64,000 nucleotides of DNA from Sporosarcina sp. ACRSL (GTDB lineage: Bacteria; Bacillota; Bacilli; Bacillales_A; Planococcaceae), in the NCBI RefSeq assembly GCF_022346605.1, contig NZ_JAKRNT010000011.1, positions 62,001-126,000 of the forward strand, in the 5' to 3' direction. Below the pieces are notes generated by a model. It made no database searches, was not told the DNA's origin, and saw only the letters and a program-made list of their open reading frames with translations. Below, piece after piece: positions 51,001 to 59,400 of the stretch. Each line of letters starts with the position of its first letter. The first letter of the stretch is position 1. The position numbers and the translations under genes were made by a program.

Positions 51001-52555
51001 CTTCAAGCTTTCCAAGTCCGCTCGCGATGGAGGAAACAGCTGCGTATGCATCTACAAGGCCATACCCATATCCGTGGTTAGGAGATGTAGGGTATGCACT
51101 GTCCGTCAACGGCGTTGCCGTATTCAATAGGACTTGTTCCATTTCATCGACAGAAATATTTGCATTCACTTGTCGTAGCAATGCTGCCACTGCTGCAACA
51201 TGAGGACCTGCCATAGACGTTCCATTCCAGCCGCCTTCATAGCCGCCGCCCGGTACGGATGAACGGATATTGACACCCGGTGCAGAAATATCAGGTTTTA
51301 TTTCCTCGTAAGGTGAAGGTCCTCGAAGTGAGAAGCTTGCGACCCTATTGTTGATGTCTGTTGCACCCGTTGCAAAGGATTCCGGATAGTTCGCAGGTGC
51401 TGCGACCGATCCAGCGCCTCCCGGATTCGATAAAGTTGTGTTACCAGCAGAAAACTCAGGGAAGATTTCAGCGGCACGCCAGTTTCTGACGACATCGCGA
51501 TACCATTCATTCAGACCTGCGCCACCGCCCCAAGAGTTATTGACAACATCCGGAGCCAAATCGACCCGAGCATTTCCGTTTGCGTCCGTAGGAGCTAGAA
51601 TCCATTGGGCCGCAGCCAATAAATGACTATCTCTTCCTCCGCTAGCCGTGAATGCCTTAACGGCAATCCATTTCGCGCCTGGAGCGACTCCGATTTTGTT
51701 AGTCCCGTTCATGTCGCTTCCGACCATTGTACCCGTTACATGTGTTCCGTGCCCATTATCATCGTAAGGGGTTGTCCGACCAGCTGTTGCATCGAACCAG
51801 TTATAGTCGTGGTTCACTTCGCCTGTCACCGAGTTGTATCCCCGGTACTTTTCTTTCAATGCAGGATGATCCCATTGAACGCCGGTATCGATGCTTGCAA
51901 CGACAGTACCAGACCCATCGATTCCCATATCCCAAGCTTGAGGGGCGTTGACGCGCTCAATATTCCATTCGACGCTCGCTAGCTGCGAGTTCGGAACAAC
52001 CGAATTTTCGATGATTGTCGTTTCGTTCAGTTGACGAATTTCATCCGGAAGGACTTTTTCAACTTCCTGGAAAGTAGCAATCACTTCTGCCACTTCCTTT
52101 GTCGCCGTCACGGCCATGCCGTTGACGATGAAGTAGGAAGTAATGTCTTTCGCATTGCCGGCTGCCACTTGTTGTTCAAGATACTCCATGACATTTTGCT
52201 GAGTTTCAAGGGATGTCAATCGTAGTTCCGAAACGACAGCCGATCTTGTTAACATAACCGATTGTTTTCCGGAAAGATTTGCTTGGCTTGCCTGCTGCTT
52301 TGCCTGAGCAGCGACTTTTTCCGTATCAGCCTGTTCTTTGAACTTGACCAGAAAAGTGACCATGTCTTCTTCTTTGAAATTATCAAGCAATCGTTGGCTG
52401 ACTTTTTCCTGAGAGAGTTCGTTCGAGCCTCGTAACGATTGATGCAGCTTGTTGTTTATCTCTGTACTTGCTGCCATCGCTGGTGTCGTCAATGAGACAA
52501 CCATTAGGAGTGACGCTGCAACGCTGAATAACTTCATCTGCTTACGTTTCCTCAA
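48065..52555 (-). CDS. bpr: Secreted subtilisin-like protease, bacillopeptidase F type
   Basis: About 1496 residues. Numbered from the upstream ATG at 52561: signal peptide (about 1-30, ending PAMAAS), I9-type propeptide (about 60-175), and peptidase S8 catalytic domain (about 195-510) with Asp225 (SIDTGVQW), His271 (DDNGHGTHV) and Ser449 (GTSMAGPH). Then come an immune-inhibitor-A/MAM-like domain (FEDFEQLPVGW), two carboxypeptidase-regulatory-like repeats and several Ig-like repeats. The tail is strongly acidic and has no sortase motif. Length and domain order match bacillopeptidase F (about 1430 residues in B. subtilis). TTG 52555 is preferred because AAGGAGG is then seven bases away; ATG 52561 lies too close to it. 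Confidence 0.9.
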   Translation of the reverse strand: MRKRKQMKLFSVAASLLMVVSLTTPAMAASTEINNKLHQSLRGSNELSQEKVSQRLLDNFKEEDMVTFLVKFKEQADTEKVAAQAKQQASQANLSGKQSVMLTRSAVVSELRLTSLETQQNVMEYLEQQVAAGNAKDITSYFIVNGMAVTATKEVAEVIATFQEVEKVLPDEIRQLNETTIIENSVVPNSQLASVEWNIERVNAPQAWDMGIDGSGTVVASIDTGVQWDHPALKEKYRGYNSVTGEVNHDYNWFDATAGRTTPYDDNGHGTHVTGTMVGSDMNGTNKIGVAPGAKWIAVKAFTASGGRDSHLLAAAQWILAPTDANGNARVDLAPDVVNNSWGGGAGLNEWYRDVVRNWRAAEIFPEFSAGNTTLSNPGGAGSVAAPANYPESFATGATDINNRVASFSLRGPSPYEEIKPDISAPGVNIRSSVPGGGYEGGWNGTSMAGPHVAAVAALLRQVNANISVDEMEQVLLNTATPLTDSAYPTSPNHGYGYGLVDAYAAVSSIASGLGKLEGQVTKQGDDNQPPTFEHSAPRETYAGMDLDLRIHVTDNISISSVTFQYVNSDGQWNSISAERKSGDYLSGEFGVTVPGDKISGETFTYKWVINDFGNNEVSSEEYTVLVKPGITVGYFEDFEQLPVGWTSFGNKNSWEWGKPTSGPGNAASGENVYATNLSGMYENNMNATLVMPPVDLPEGAAYLQFKQWHNFEQSSTGRAWDYGHVFISTDRQEWTQLLMIQGASNGWIDAEVDLSAYSGQRVYIGFNAFSDGSVVREGWYIDDVALSDQSQTATNSITPGNNKMKNEKQNGPQALKPGKGKNPDLIIEKGKDALETPIDPKTIKPVMPKVEPAPPVEEGNASPLLLPLGAQVNVLETNRSVYTNPADGSYTLIHGAGTFTAKAEAYGYQSQAQSVTINADQTTRANFTLEEMPQATISGTVTDQSTGHPIAGATLLLMEDANITPVQTDAAGQFAITAYEGDYTLKVVARGYHGQEATVNIGGQTTFDFVLEPFFTYPGGEIGYDDGTAENARAFYDAGNGWAVKMSLPEGNDTGIVTEGVFRFWTTEWPVPGGTAFAVEVWDATGANGAPGQKIAGPIDAQAKRNGDWTVVDLTEHNIVVNGDFYMVYIQTAANPYAPGLATDENGTNAKRSYQFVGGSWSPAPTSEGNYMIRARVSFEVSKPMITSPQTGTVTNEENIVIEGTASPTTTISLRNNGEEVDSVVIGNDGRFSFQTVLTEGDNEFTAVGLLDGRVTGTSDPVTVVLDTMKPELTITNPKNGDRTNRETVTVEGTVADANLESVTVNGQKAAVSENGTYSKRILLDDGVNEITVIATDAAGNVESKTISITAKYTAPEISNLTPKQDVHLVTGKSIKFEFDSEPGLTATYVIHMPLTNLGDKEITNATELPMQELSPGHYVGYWTVPLGVIADGARVEVKVVDAFGNERRKLADGKLFINLGQVNEVDEAKEGTVEESEEGTVENDSAEETADAIE

Positions 52556-52603
52556 TTCCATTCCTCCTTTTGTTTTTAACCGCTCCCTTTGTATAAGCCA
52601 AAG

Positions 52604-52668
52604 AAAAAAACACCCGATGCCCCCTTCCTCTTAATCGTTCAGGTTCTCTTGGTGTCGGAAACTCCGTA
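52604..52668 (-). promoter_or_regulatory. Structured leader candidate upstream of the protease
   Basis: On the minus strand CCGACACC is followed about 40 bases later by CGGGTG and seven Ts, so ACACC/GGTGT and CCGA/TCGG offer alternative stems. That looks like an attenuator, but I do not recognise a known riboswitch class. Beyond it, the gap to about 53046 is AT-rich with no convincing gene. Confidence 0.3.
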
Positions 52669-53046
52669 TCTGGCTGTCTATCAATATTATACATTCATAA
52701 AATGTTGATAAAAAGCTAAATCGTCCGACTAGTTAAAAAATAATAGTAAGTAACTAACTAGGAGATGACTGGAATGAGAATTTATTCGTGTTTCATAAAT
52801 GGTTGTGAATTGTCAAGTTTAAAATAGAAATGCTGTTGTTATAAGGTTTATATTGCTGTTTAGTATGAGAGAGGTTTGCTATGAAGAAAAAAGGAGGGAA
52901 GGGGATAATGATAAGGTCCTATTTTGAGAAGTAATTGGATATTATTTATTTATAAAGTATTGTATTTTAGGTATTATTCAATAGAATTGATTATGTTGAA
53001 AAAATAGGGAAAATGATTCTATAAATTTTCCCAAGTCGCCCATAAA

Positions 53047-53077
53047 AAAGAAGCCGATAACTTCTCCCGGCTTCTTT
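53047..53077. terminator. Bidirectional terminator
   Basis: AAAGAAGCCG pairs with CGGCTTCTTT, with A and T runs on the two sides. It separates the minus-strand small genes from the protease upstream region. Confidence 0.75.
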
Positions 53078-53169
53078 CTCTGTGCTTTTGTATTCGTCTA
53101 GACTCCGGGCGCTAGCCACTCGGGTCATAAGTCAAAGCTACTGCGTGGCAAAGAAATTGCTAATTCCAT

Positions 53170-53232
53170 TCTTGCTCGCAACGCTGCGCTTGTGCTCGCA
53201 AAAGCCGTTCTCCGTAACGGCTTTCGCTTTTG
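53170..53232. repeat. Fragment of the mosaic intergenic repeat (copy 4)
   Basis: It retains only the inner module: CTTGCTCGCAACGCTGCGC, GCTCGCAA and the imperfect palindrome AAAGCCGTT-CTCCGT-AACGGCTTT. The outer GGAAAGCG module is missing. Confidence 0.7.
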
Positions 53233-53236
53233 TAGG

Positions 53237-53437
53237 TTATCTCGGATTCTTATGGATCCTTTCTTTCCGTAAATCCTCTTTCATGTCATCCAAGTTTATT
53301 GTATCTACTGTTTGCATATCTTCATGCATGTCGAATAGGCTAATGCGATTCGCTGAAGGGATCCCTTCAGGATGATCTACATAAAGGAACTTGCTTGTTT
53401 CGTCATCATCCGGAGTGGAGCGCTTTTCATTGTCCAT
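53237..53437 (-). CDS. Small acidic hypothetical protein
   Basis: 66 residues from ATG 53437, which has GGGAGG at six bases; a second ATG one codon upstream is too close. Sequence features are DDDETSKFLYVDHPEGIPS and FDMHEDMQTVDTINLDDMKE. It is hydrophilic and acidic, with no membrane segment. I do not recognise a family. It lies 82 bases downstream of another small gene on the same strand, and the two may be co-transcribed. Confidence 0.6.
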   Translation of the reverse strand: MDNEKRSTPDDDETSKFLYVDHPEGIPSANRISLFDMHEDMQTVDTINLDDMKEDLRKERIHKNPR

Positions 53438-53519
53438 CATATACCTCCCTATACGTTTCCTTTTAGGATTCGCAAGATCATTGAATATATGCGCAAAAGG
53501 GTTATTGCAATAAGGGTTT

Positions 53520-53636
53520 TTAGCGTCTTCTGATTGGGGCTTTAGTCTTTTCTTTATTCGCCAACATCTTTCGGACTATAGGATAAACGACTGGCGCCCA
53601 TTTAATAGCTGTTTTGATTAATCTTCTAAAATTCAT
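53520..53636 (-). CDS. Small basic amphipathic protein, 38 residues
   Basis: A 38-residue frame on the minus strand with AAGGGG seven bases upstream of ATG. It begins MNFRRLIKTAIKWAPVVYPI and ends with KTKAPIRRR; the first 24 residues form a plausible membrane-associated amphipathic helix with a basic tail. Similar short proteins occur in Bacillales genomes as hypotheticals, from memory only. Its neighbour downstream is the 66-residue gene. Confidence 0.6.
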   Translation of the reverse strand: MNFRRLIKTAIKWAPVVYPIVRKMLANKEKTKAPIRRR

Positions 53637-53842
53637 GTCATTCGCCCCTTATTCACTGTTTTCTTTAATTTGCCCTTTCTTGACATGAAGTAAACAAAAT
53701 TCATCTCTTCTATGATTGTCTTATTATGCGAATCAAGTTCTTGTTTGCCATCTTCTCTTCTCTTTTTTTAAAAAAATGTTTGAATTTAAAAGTTTTTGGA
53801 CAAGACTGTTTGAAATTGGCAAGAAGAGAGGAGCAATATTAC

Positions 53843-54601
53843 TTGATGAAGTTGAAAATGATTGTGCTGACCACAATTATGACACTCTCATTTAGTGTTG
53901 TGATTGAAGCATCTACATTAGGTCTAATAGAGAATGAAGAGATAGCGTTTACTACTGAAGCGGAGATAACTTATGATACTATTCCTTTCTTTGATATTTG
54001 GGAAAATGTATTTCCGTTATTTTATCCGCCACTCGATTTATTAAAGAAAGAAACGACTATGTACACAGTTGAGGAAGGTGATAACCTATTCCGAATCGCC
54101 TTAAATCACGGTATGACATTGGATGAATTAATGAGTTTAAATAATTTAGATGATCATGTAATCTATCCGGGTGATGTGTTGACAATTAGCGGAGAGAATG
54201 ATGAAAAAATCGCTCTGTCAAAGACCGTTAAAGTTGCTGCAGTCACGGAGGAATCGATTCCGAAAGAGCCTGCATACAACTCGTCGGTCACAAGTCCGCC
54301 AGCAAGTGAAGGAAAGGAGTTTACTGTGACGGCAACTGCGTATACGGCATATTGTACAGGTTGTTCGGGGACAACTGCGTATGGATTAGATTTACGGTCT
54401 AACCCAGATCAGAAAGTGATTGCGGTAGATCCAAAACTCATCCCCCTTGGAACGAAAGTTTGGGTAGAAGGTTATGGGGAAGCCATAGCAGGAGATGTTG
54501 GAAGTGCCATTAAAGGACATAAAATAGACGTGTTCATCCCGACGTATGAAAGTGCAATGGAGTGGGGCGTAAAAAAAGTGAAAATCAAAATAATCGAGTA
54601 G
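53843..54601 (+). CDS. LysM plus 3D-domain cell-wall protein (YocH/YorM-like)
   Basis: About 252 residues: an N-terminal hydrophobic segment (MIVLTTIMTLSFSVVIEAS), a single LysM repeat (about 80-125; MYTVEEGDNLFRIALNHGMT) and a C-terminal 3D domain (about 165-250). The 3D domain shows TATAYTAYCTGCSGTTAYG, IAVDPKLIPLGTKV, AGDVGSAIKG and KIDVFIP with its three Asp. Such proteins cleave or remodel peptidoglycan in spore-forming Firmicutes. TTG 53843 has AGAGGAG nine bases upstream; ATG 53846 is also possible. The frame extends 39 codons further upstream without a start signal. Confidence 0.87.
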   Translation: MMKLKMIVLTTIMTLSFSVVIEASTLGLIENEEIAFTTEAEITYDTIPFFDIWENVFPLFYPPLDLLKKETTMYTVEEGDNLFRIALNHGMTLDELMSLNNLDDHVIYPGDVLTISGENDEKIALSKTVKVAAVTEESIPKEPAYNSSVTSPPASEGKEFTVTATAYTAYCTGCSGTTAYGLDLRSNPDQKVIAVDPKLIPLGTKVWVEGYGEAIAGDVGSAIKGHKIDVFIPTYESAMEWGVKKVKIKIIE

Positions 54602-54611
54602 TGAATATAAA

Positions 54612-54655
54612 AGATGAACGGTAAGGGGAAAATCCTTTACCGTTCATCTTTTTTA
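54612..54655. terminator. Bidirectional terminator between convergent genes
   Basis: GATGAACGGTAA pairs with TTACCGTTCATC, with Ts on the right and As on the left. Confidence 0.85.
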
Positions 54656-55393
54656 TATGTTGATTCCGAATGAGTCCAACAGAACGGCTTTTTTTTCTTC
54701 TGCAGAAAGGAATCTTGAACGTGCGATTCCATGATTGACAATCGTCAACTCCATGTCTTTTAACGTAATTCTTCCTGTAGGTGTCGCTTTTGTAACAATA
54801 TCAACATGCGTGAATGTCGATTCTGGAGAGACTTGATTGAATACGCAACCTTCATGGAAATCAACTAGCTGCTTTGGAGTGATTGAAAACTTGTATAATG
54901 GGCGTGACTCGCCATTCCGGTTTCTAATCAGTTCAAATTCGTCCTCCCCGGATTGCTGTATGGAATATGTGCCGTTAATATCTGTTTGTGGGGAGCCGTT
55001 TAAAGGAATCGGGACAATAGTAGAATCCCCAAATCCGACATCGACGAGATAAGGTTCATCCATATGGACGATGATGGCCGCATGCGTTTCCGGCTTTGCC
55101 CAATGCCCATTCGGCCGATAGACAGTGGCGGCGATGAGGGTGGCATCGTAACCTAACGATTCCAAAAGCCAATGGAATAAACCGTTCAATTCATAACAAT
55201 AGCCGCCTCGATTGCGCACGACGATTTTTTCGTATATCGAATGTAGATTCAAATAGATCGGAACCCGGCGAATGACATCGAGGTTTTCAAAAGGGATTTC
55301 GGTCATATGCAGGCTTTGCAAGTCCTTCAATTGCTGTAGGGAAGGTTGCTCGCGAACCGCATGGAAACGGTCAAGGTATTTTTCAATATCCAT
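54653..55393 (-). CDS. nat: Arylamine N-acetyltransferase
   Basis: 246 residues with the NAT catalytic triad visible: Cys in RGGYCYELN (about 67), His in THAAIIV (about 105) and Asp in LVDVGFGDS (about 120). It transfers acetyl from acetyl-CoA to arylamines or hydrazines in the cytoplasm. AGGAGG precedes the ATG. It ends at the bidirectional terminator. Its physiological substrate in this organism is unknown. Confidence 0.9.
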   Translation of the reverse strand: MDIEKYLDRFHAVREQPSLQQLKDLQSLHMTEIPFENLDVIRRVPIYLNLHSIYEKIVVRNRGGYCYELNGLFHWLLESLGYDATLIAATVYRPNGHWAKPETHAAIIVHMDEPYLVDVGFGDSTIVPIPLNGSPQTDINGTYSIQQSGEDEFELIRNRNGESRPLYKFSITPKQLVDFHEGCVFNQVSPESTFTHVDIVTKATPTGRITLKDMELTIVNHGIARSRFLSAEEKKAVLLDSFGINI

Positions 55394-55452
55394 CGTATCA
55401 GCCTCCTAACAATTAGAAATAGTATAACATTGTTATCACGTTGACTGAAAAT

Positions 55453-55482
55453 AAGCCACTGCGAAGTTTGCAGTGGCTTTCA
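55453..55482 (-). terminator. Terminator of the amidohydrolase operon
   Basis: AAGCCACTGC pairs with GCAGTGGCTT around a seven-base loop, and TTATTTTC follows on the minus strand. Confidence 0.8.
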
Positions 55483-56727
55483 TTATGCTGTTAAGTCTTT
55501 TTCTATTTTTCCGCCTTTGATAACGACTTGGATGTTATCGTTATTTGCAAGGGAATGGATATCTTTAAGTGGATCACCTTTCACAATGATAATATCCGCT
55601 AACTTTCCAGCTTCCACGGTTCCGACTTGGTTCTCCCAGCCTAAACATTCGGCGGCTGTTTTTGTCGAGGCGACAATCGCATCCATTGGGCTCATGCCTG
55701 CATCCACCATCAATCCCAATTCGCGAAGATTCGTCCCGTGCTTCATGACACCCGCGTCAGTCCCCATTGCGATTTTAACGCCTGCCTTGTAAGCCTTTTG
55801 GAAGCTTTCAGTATGTTGTTGAATGACTTCCTTCGATTTTTGGACAGCTGTTTCGGGCATTCCCGTATCCGCGGCAGTTTCCAAAACAGCGACAGGAGCA
55901 AGGAGCGTCGGAACAAGGTATGTCCCGTTTTCAAGCATCAGTTCAATTGCTTCGTCGTCAATGAAGATGCCGTGTTCAATAGAATGGACTCCAGCGCGGA
56001 CCGCGTTTTTAATCCCTTCCGCACCCTGCGCATGGGCCATGACCTTAACACCTTTACGGAAACGCCCTTCTTCTACGATAACTTTCAATTCTTCGAAGGA
56101 AAACTGAGTGAATTCAGGATGGTCGGTTGCGCTCAATACACCGCCAGTCGCATGCACCTTTATAACTTCAGCGCCAGCGCGAAGCATTTCACGTGTTTTT
56201 TTGCGCACCTCTTCCACTCCATCGCATACCCCGTTCGGCATGCCCGGGTAAGGGGAAGGCAACAAGTCGATTACATTGCCGGAAACCGTATAGCCATCGC
56301 CATGACCGCCGGTAATTGTCAAAGCGTTAATGCTGAGCTGAAGACGTGGTCCAGGAATAAGGCCTTCTTCGACTGCTTTTTTTACGCCTAAATCTGTGCC
56401 GAGGGCATCCCGCACAGAAGTGACCCCCGCATCCAACGTCGCTTTCAAGTATTGTGCCGCCTTATAATACATAAATGAAAAAGGAGTTGCCAATCGTTCA
56501 TGCACCGGTGAGTATTCCAACATCATATGGACGTGTGTATCAATGAAGCCTGGAAGGATCGATCCGCCCGCTGCATCGATGACTTGTTCATCGCCTGTTG
56601 CTGCATAATTACTTTCATCGCCGACATACACGATTTTATCTCCTTCAATGACGACGATCTCGCCATTCTTCGGTTCTCCTCCGTTTCCATCAATCAGTGA
56701 TCCATTTCGAATAATCGTTTTTGTCAT
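55483..56727 (-). CDS. Metal-dependent amidohydrolase (imidazolonepropionase/prolidase-like)
   Basis: About 414 residues. N-terminal beta domain, then TIM barrel with DTHVHMM (first metal His pair), a Lys/His region HATGGVLSATDHPE, HAQGAEG, HSIEHGIF and GTDAGVMKHG (Asp), and a C-terminal beta domain. The group contains enzymes that cleave Xaa-Pro or acyl-amino bonds or cyclic amides. It starts 17 bases behind a membrane protein gene, so the two form an operon in which that protein likely imports or exports the substrate or product. Not related to the allantoinases beyond the superfamily. Confidence 0.86.
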   Translation of the reverse strand: MTKTIIRNGSLIDGNGGEPKNGEIVVIEGDKIVYVGDESNYAATGDEQVIDAAGGSILPGFIDTHVHMMLEYSPVHERLATPFSFMYYKAAQYLKATLDAGVTSVRDALGTDLGVKKAVEEGLIPGPRLQLSINALTITGGHGDGYTVSGNVIDLLPSPYPGMPNGVCDGVEEVRKKTREMLRAGAEVIKVHATGGVLSATDHPEFTQFSFEELKVIVEEGRFRKGVKVMAHAQGAEGIKNAVRAGVHSIEHGIFIDDEAIELMLENGTYLVPTLLAPVAVLETAADTGMPETAVQKSKEVIQQHTESFQKAYKAGVKIAMGTDAGVMKHGTNLRELGLMVDAGMSPMDAIVASTKTAAECLGWENQVGTVEAGKLADIIIVKGDPLKDIHSLANNDNIQVVIKGGKIEKDLTA

Positions 56728-56743
56728 CATGTACCCCTCCGAA

Positions 56744-57913
56744 TTATAATGTTTGAACGAGAATTCCTGCGATAATAACGGATGCGATCGTGACAGTCGT
56801 AAACCCGCCGATCAGCATCGGTGCCAATAGCTCATCGAAAATAGCTTTTTCTTCTTTTTTATTTCTAGCGACGCTTCGGCTCACTTCTTCGCAAAGGATA
56901 TAGTCTGCTGGGAAACCGAACAATGCTGTCAATGCGACTGGCATGCCTTTATACGGATGCCATTTCACAATCTTCGACATAATGAATCCGCCAAGGGCAA
57001 TGCCGAATGTACCGATAACGAGAATGAGGACGACGCTCGGTAAATTATCGAGCACTTGTGTAGGTGTGACGCCAGCCATCGTTCCAATTACAACGAACAT
57101 GATAGCAATCATCGTCAATGTAAACGAGTTCGATTTTTCAAGTGTTTTCGGTTCGAAGATTCCAATCTTTAGGCCGATGATTCCAATTGCGAGACACCAT
57201 AAGGTAGCGTGGATTGGTGTAATTTCTCCAAGCGCTGTACCGATCGCAGCACCGACAAACACATAGAACAATTTGAGTGTCGCGCTAGATTTAAACGGGC
57301 TTTGTTTTTTGCCTTTTTCCTCATCTTTCAATAGATCCGTTTCCTGCGACATTGGGATGAAAGTTCCGTTATCCATGTCGTTTTGTAGTTTCATTGCATA
57401 TTTTCTCATGAAATTCATCGCCAGCGGCATTCCCATTACTCCTTGGAAAGCCACGATAAGTGCTGGAATGATAACTAAGCTTGTAAGACCGATTTCAGCT
57501 AATTTTTCGGAAGTAATGATAAGAGCGATGACGCCGCCGCTGATCGGGCCAACTCCTGCAACCGCTGTTGGATAATCAAAAATTAACGGGATAATCGTCA
57601 ATATGAGAATGCCGGATATAGTAATGCCACCAAGTGCGATGAGAACGGCTTTGAATTGGCTCTTTAGCAATGAAAAAGGGATCATCGTACCCATATGCAA
57701 AATTGCCGGGCCAATTAAAATGGCTCCTAGAGCAGGTAATTGAGATTTTTCCAAGATATCTTCCGGGAAGATGCCTGTCCATACGAGGAGAAGAAATCCT
57801 ACCATCGCAGTGAGAAGCATCGGGATTCTTGCCCGTGACACAATGGATAGCCACTCGCCCAATGCGAGAAGAGCGAAAATTAACGTGGTGGCGATAACAG
57901 GATTACTTAACAT
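56744..57913 (-). CDS. Multi-spanning membrane transporter, family not named
   Basis: About 389 residues with ten or more hydrophobic segments, loosely like Na+-coupled carboxylate or glutamate symporters (GltS-like fold), with a cytoplasmic loop around 215-230 rich in Lys and Glu. ATG 57913 (MLSNPVIATT) has AGGAGGA ahead; a TTG seven codons upstream is in frame but unneeded. It precedes the amidohydrolase by 16 bases. I cannot assign the family firmly. The pairing suggests a substrate-uptake partner for the hydrolase. Confidence 0.72.
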   Translation of the reverse strand: MLSNPVIATTLIFALLALGEWLSIVSRARIPMLLTAMVGFLLLVWTGIFPEDILEKSQLPALGAILIGPAILHMGTMIPFSLLKSQFKAVLIALGGITISGILILTIIPLIFDYPTAVAGVGPISGGVIALIITSEKLAEIGLTSLVIIPALIVAFQGVMGMPLAMNFMRKYAMKLQNDMDNGTFIPMSQETDLLKDEEKGKKQSPFKSSATLKLFYVFVGAAIGTALGEITPIHATLWCLAIGIIGLKIGIFEPKTLEKSNSFTLTMIAIMFVVIGTMAGVTPTQVLDNLPSVVLILVIGTFGIALGGFIMSKIVKWHPYKGMPVALTALFGFPADYILCEEVSRSVARNKKEEKAIFDELLAPMLIGGFTTVTIASVIIAGILVQTL

Positions 57914-58205
57914 GATGTCTCCTCCTAGATGCAAAAAAAATATTCTTAGAACTAGAAAAAATATTTCGTAGTTTTAAGTGATATCCAATATATCAGTGCA
58001 TAAACTATTTGTAAATAGTATTTTGATGATTACTAAAATTGGTTGTCTTTGAAAACGCATACATTTATTTTATGACTTTCTCAAAAACTGTAATACTTTT
58101 CACCTACAATGAATATAAAGGTATTCAAGACTAATGATTTATGATATTCTAATAGAAAGATAATTCGGAAATTGTAAATCCGATGAGAGAATGTGGGGAA
58201 TTCAT

Positions 58206-59039
58206 ATGAGAAAACATAGTCTGTTTTGCTTGGCGATTGTAGGGGCTTGCCTTTTTCTTCTAGTCGGTTACAATGATCAGTCGAAAAAGGTTCATCATTC
58301 AAAAATGATTAGTGTAGCCCACCGAGGTGCTTCCAGTTTGGCTCCAGAAAATACTCTTGCTGCTTTTCATAAAGCAGTTGAACTTCGTGCAGACTATTTG
58401 GAGACGGATGTTCACCTTTCCAAAGACGGGGAACTGATTATCATGCATGACGACAAAATCGATCGTACCACAAATGGAAGCGGTTACATTAAAGAGATGA
58501 CGTTAGCGGAGTTAAAAGAATTGGATGCCGGCGGAACGTTCGGTAGGGAGTTCGAAGGCGAATCGATCATCACACTTAACGAATTACTGGAAGAATTTTA
58601 CGACCAGGTCGGATTTTTGATAGAGTTGAAAAACCCTAAAAACTATCCGGGAATTGAAGAGAAAGTCGTTGAATTAGTAAAGGATTATTACGAATTCAGT
58701 TCAATTATTATCCAATCATTCGATGCCGATTCTATGATGAAAGTACATACTCTCTTGCCTGAAATTGAAGTGGCGGTTCTTATTCATCCTTCCGAATCTC
58801 TTCTATCCGCAAAAAGATTGGATGAACTGACATCCTTTGCATCTTATATAAACTTTAACGTTTCTTTTGTGAGCAAGAGGACGGTCGACAATGTGCATAA
58901 ACGTGGCAGCAAAGTGCTCGTTTGGTCAAAGAAAGATAAAAGGCTAGTCTCAAAGGCACAGAAGTTTGGAGTGGACGGAATCATCTCTGACTTTTCAGCA
59001 TGGCCAACAGATGAGCCGATTTACTTAGTACAAGAATAA
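58206..59039 (+). CDS. Glycerophosphodiester phosphodiesterase
   Basis: 277 residues: a short N-terminal hydrophobic segment (LFCLAIVGACLFLLVGY), possibly a membrane anchor or lipobox (VGAC), then a GDPD TIM barrel. Active-site parts are AHRGASSLAPENTLAAF (His, Arg, Glu), YLETDVHLSKDG (Glu, Asp), MHDDKIDRTTNGSG (His) and IELKNP (Glu, Lys). It hydrolyses glycerophosphodiesters to glycerol 3-phosphate and an alcohol, probably outside the membrane. ATG 58206 has GTGGGGA upstream; the earlier GTG at 58191 is unlikely. Confidence 0.9.
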   Translation: MRKHSLFCLAIVGACLFLLVGYNDQSKKVHHSKMISVAHRGASSLAPENTLAAFHKAVELRADYLETDVHLSKDGELIIMHDDKIDRTTNGSGYIKEMTLAELKELDAGGTFGREFEGESIITLNELLEEFYDQVGFLIELKNPKNYPGIEEKVVELVKDYYEFSSIIIQSFDADSMMKVHTLLPEIEVAVLIHPSESLLSAKRLDELTSFASYINFNVSFVSKRTVDNVHKRGSKVLVWSKKDKRLVSKAQKFGVDGIISDFSAWPTDEPIYLVQE

Positions 59040-59051
59040 GGATACCGAAGC

Positions 59052-59084
59052 AAAAAGCCGAATGAATCAGTTCGGCTTTTTCTT
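59052..59084 (+). terminator. Terminator after the glycerophosphodiesterase
   Basis: AAAAAGCCGAA pairs with TTCGGCTTTTT around TGAATCAG. Confidence 0.88.
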
Positions 59085-59150
59085 TTGGTAAAAATATTTA
59101 AGCAAAATGTTTGTAGATGGAATGTAAGAGCTTACCTTTCAGCACATACC

Positions 59151-59280
59151 ATTGATTTCCGTTTCGATTGGACGCTTTCCGCGGGCACGGCTTCAGCCTC
59201 CTCGTCACTCCGTTCCTGCGGGGTCTTCAGCTCGCGCTGTTCCCGCCGGAGTCGCCAATCTCCACTCCAATCAATTGGAG
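59151..59280. repeat. Mosaic intergenic repeat, short form (copy 5)
   Basis: ATTGATTTCCGTTTCGATTG, GACGCTTTCCGCGGGCACGG, CCTCCTCGTCACTCCG, CCTGCGGGG and GCCGGAGTCGCC in order; the reverse complement of copy 2's layout. Divergent open frames through it are not genes. Confidence 0.85.
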
Positions 59281-59400
59281 GATACATGGAATCCTAAACC
59301 ACTATCGAAATTTGAAAGGACTTCAAGTATTTTATTTTACTTGAATGATGTTTAAAGTAATAGAAGCAAGTTATTGGTACAAATAAATTTGCGTTTCCAA

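Noticed and set aside
52774..52827. 17-codon frame after TAGGAGATG
   Set aside because: The ribosome site is tolerable but the peptide has no distinctive feature and no terminator follows; too short to support.
52880..52934. Another 17-codon frame with GAGAGG upstream
   Set aside because: The frame contains GGAGGG itself and has no supporting feature.
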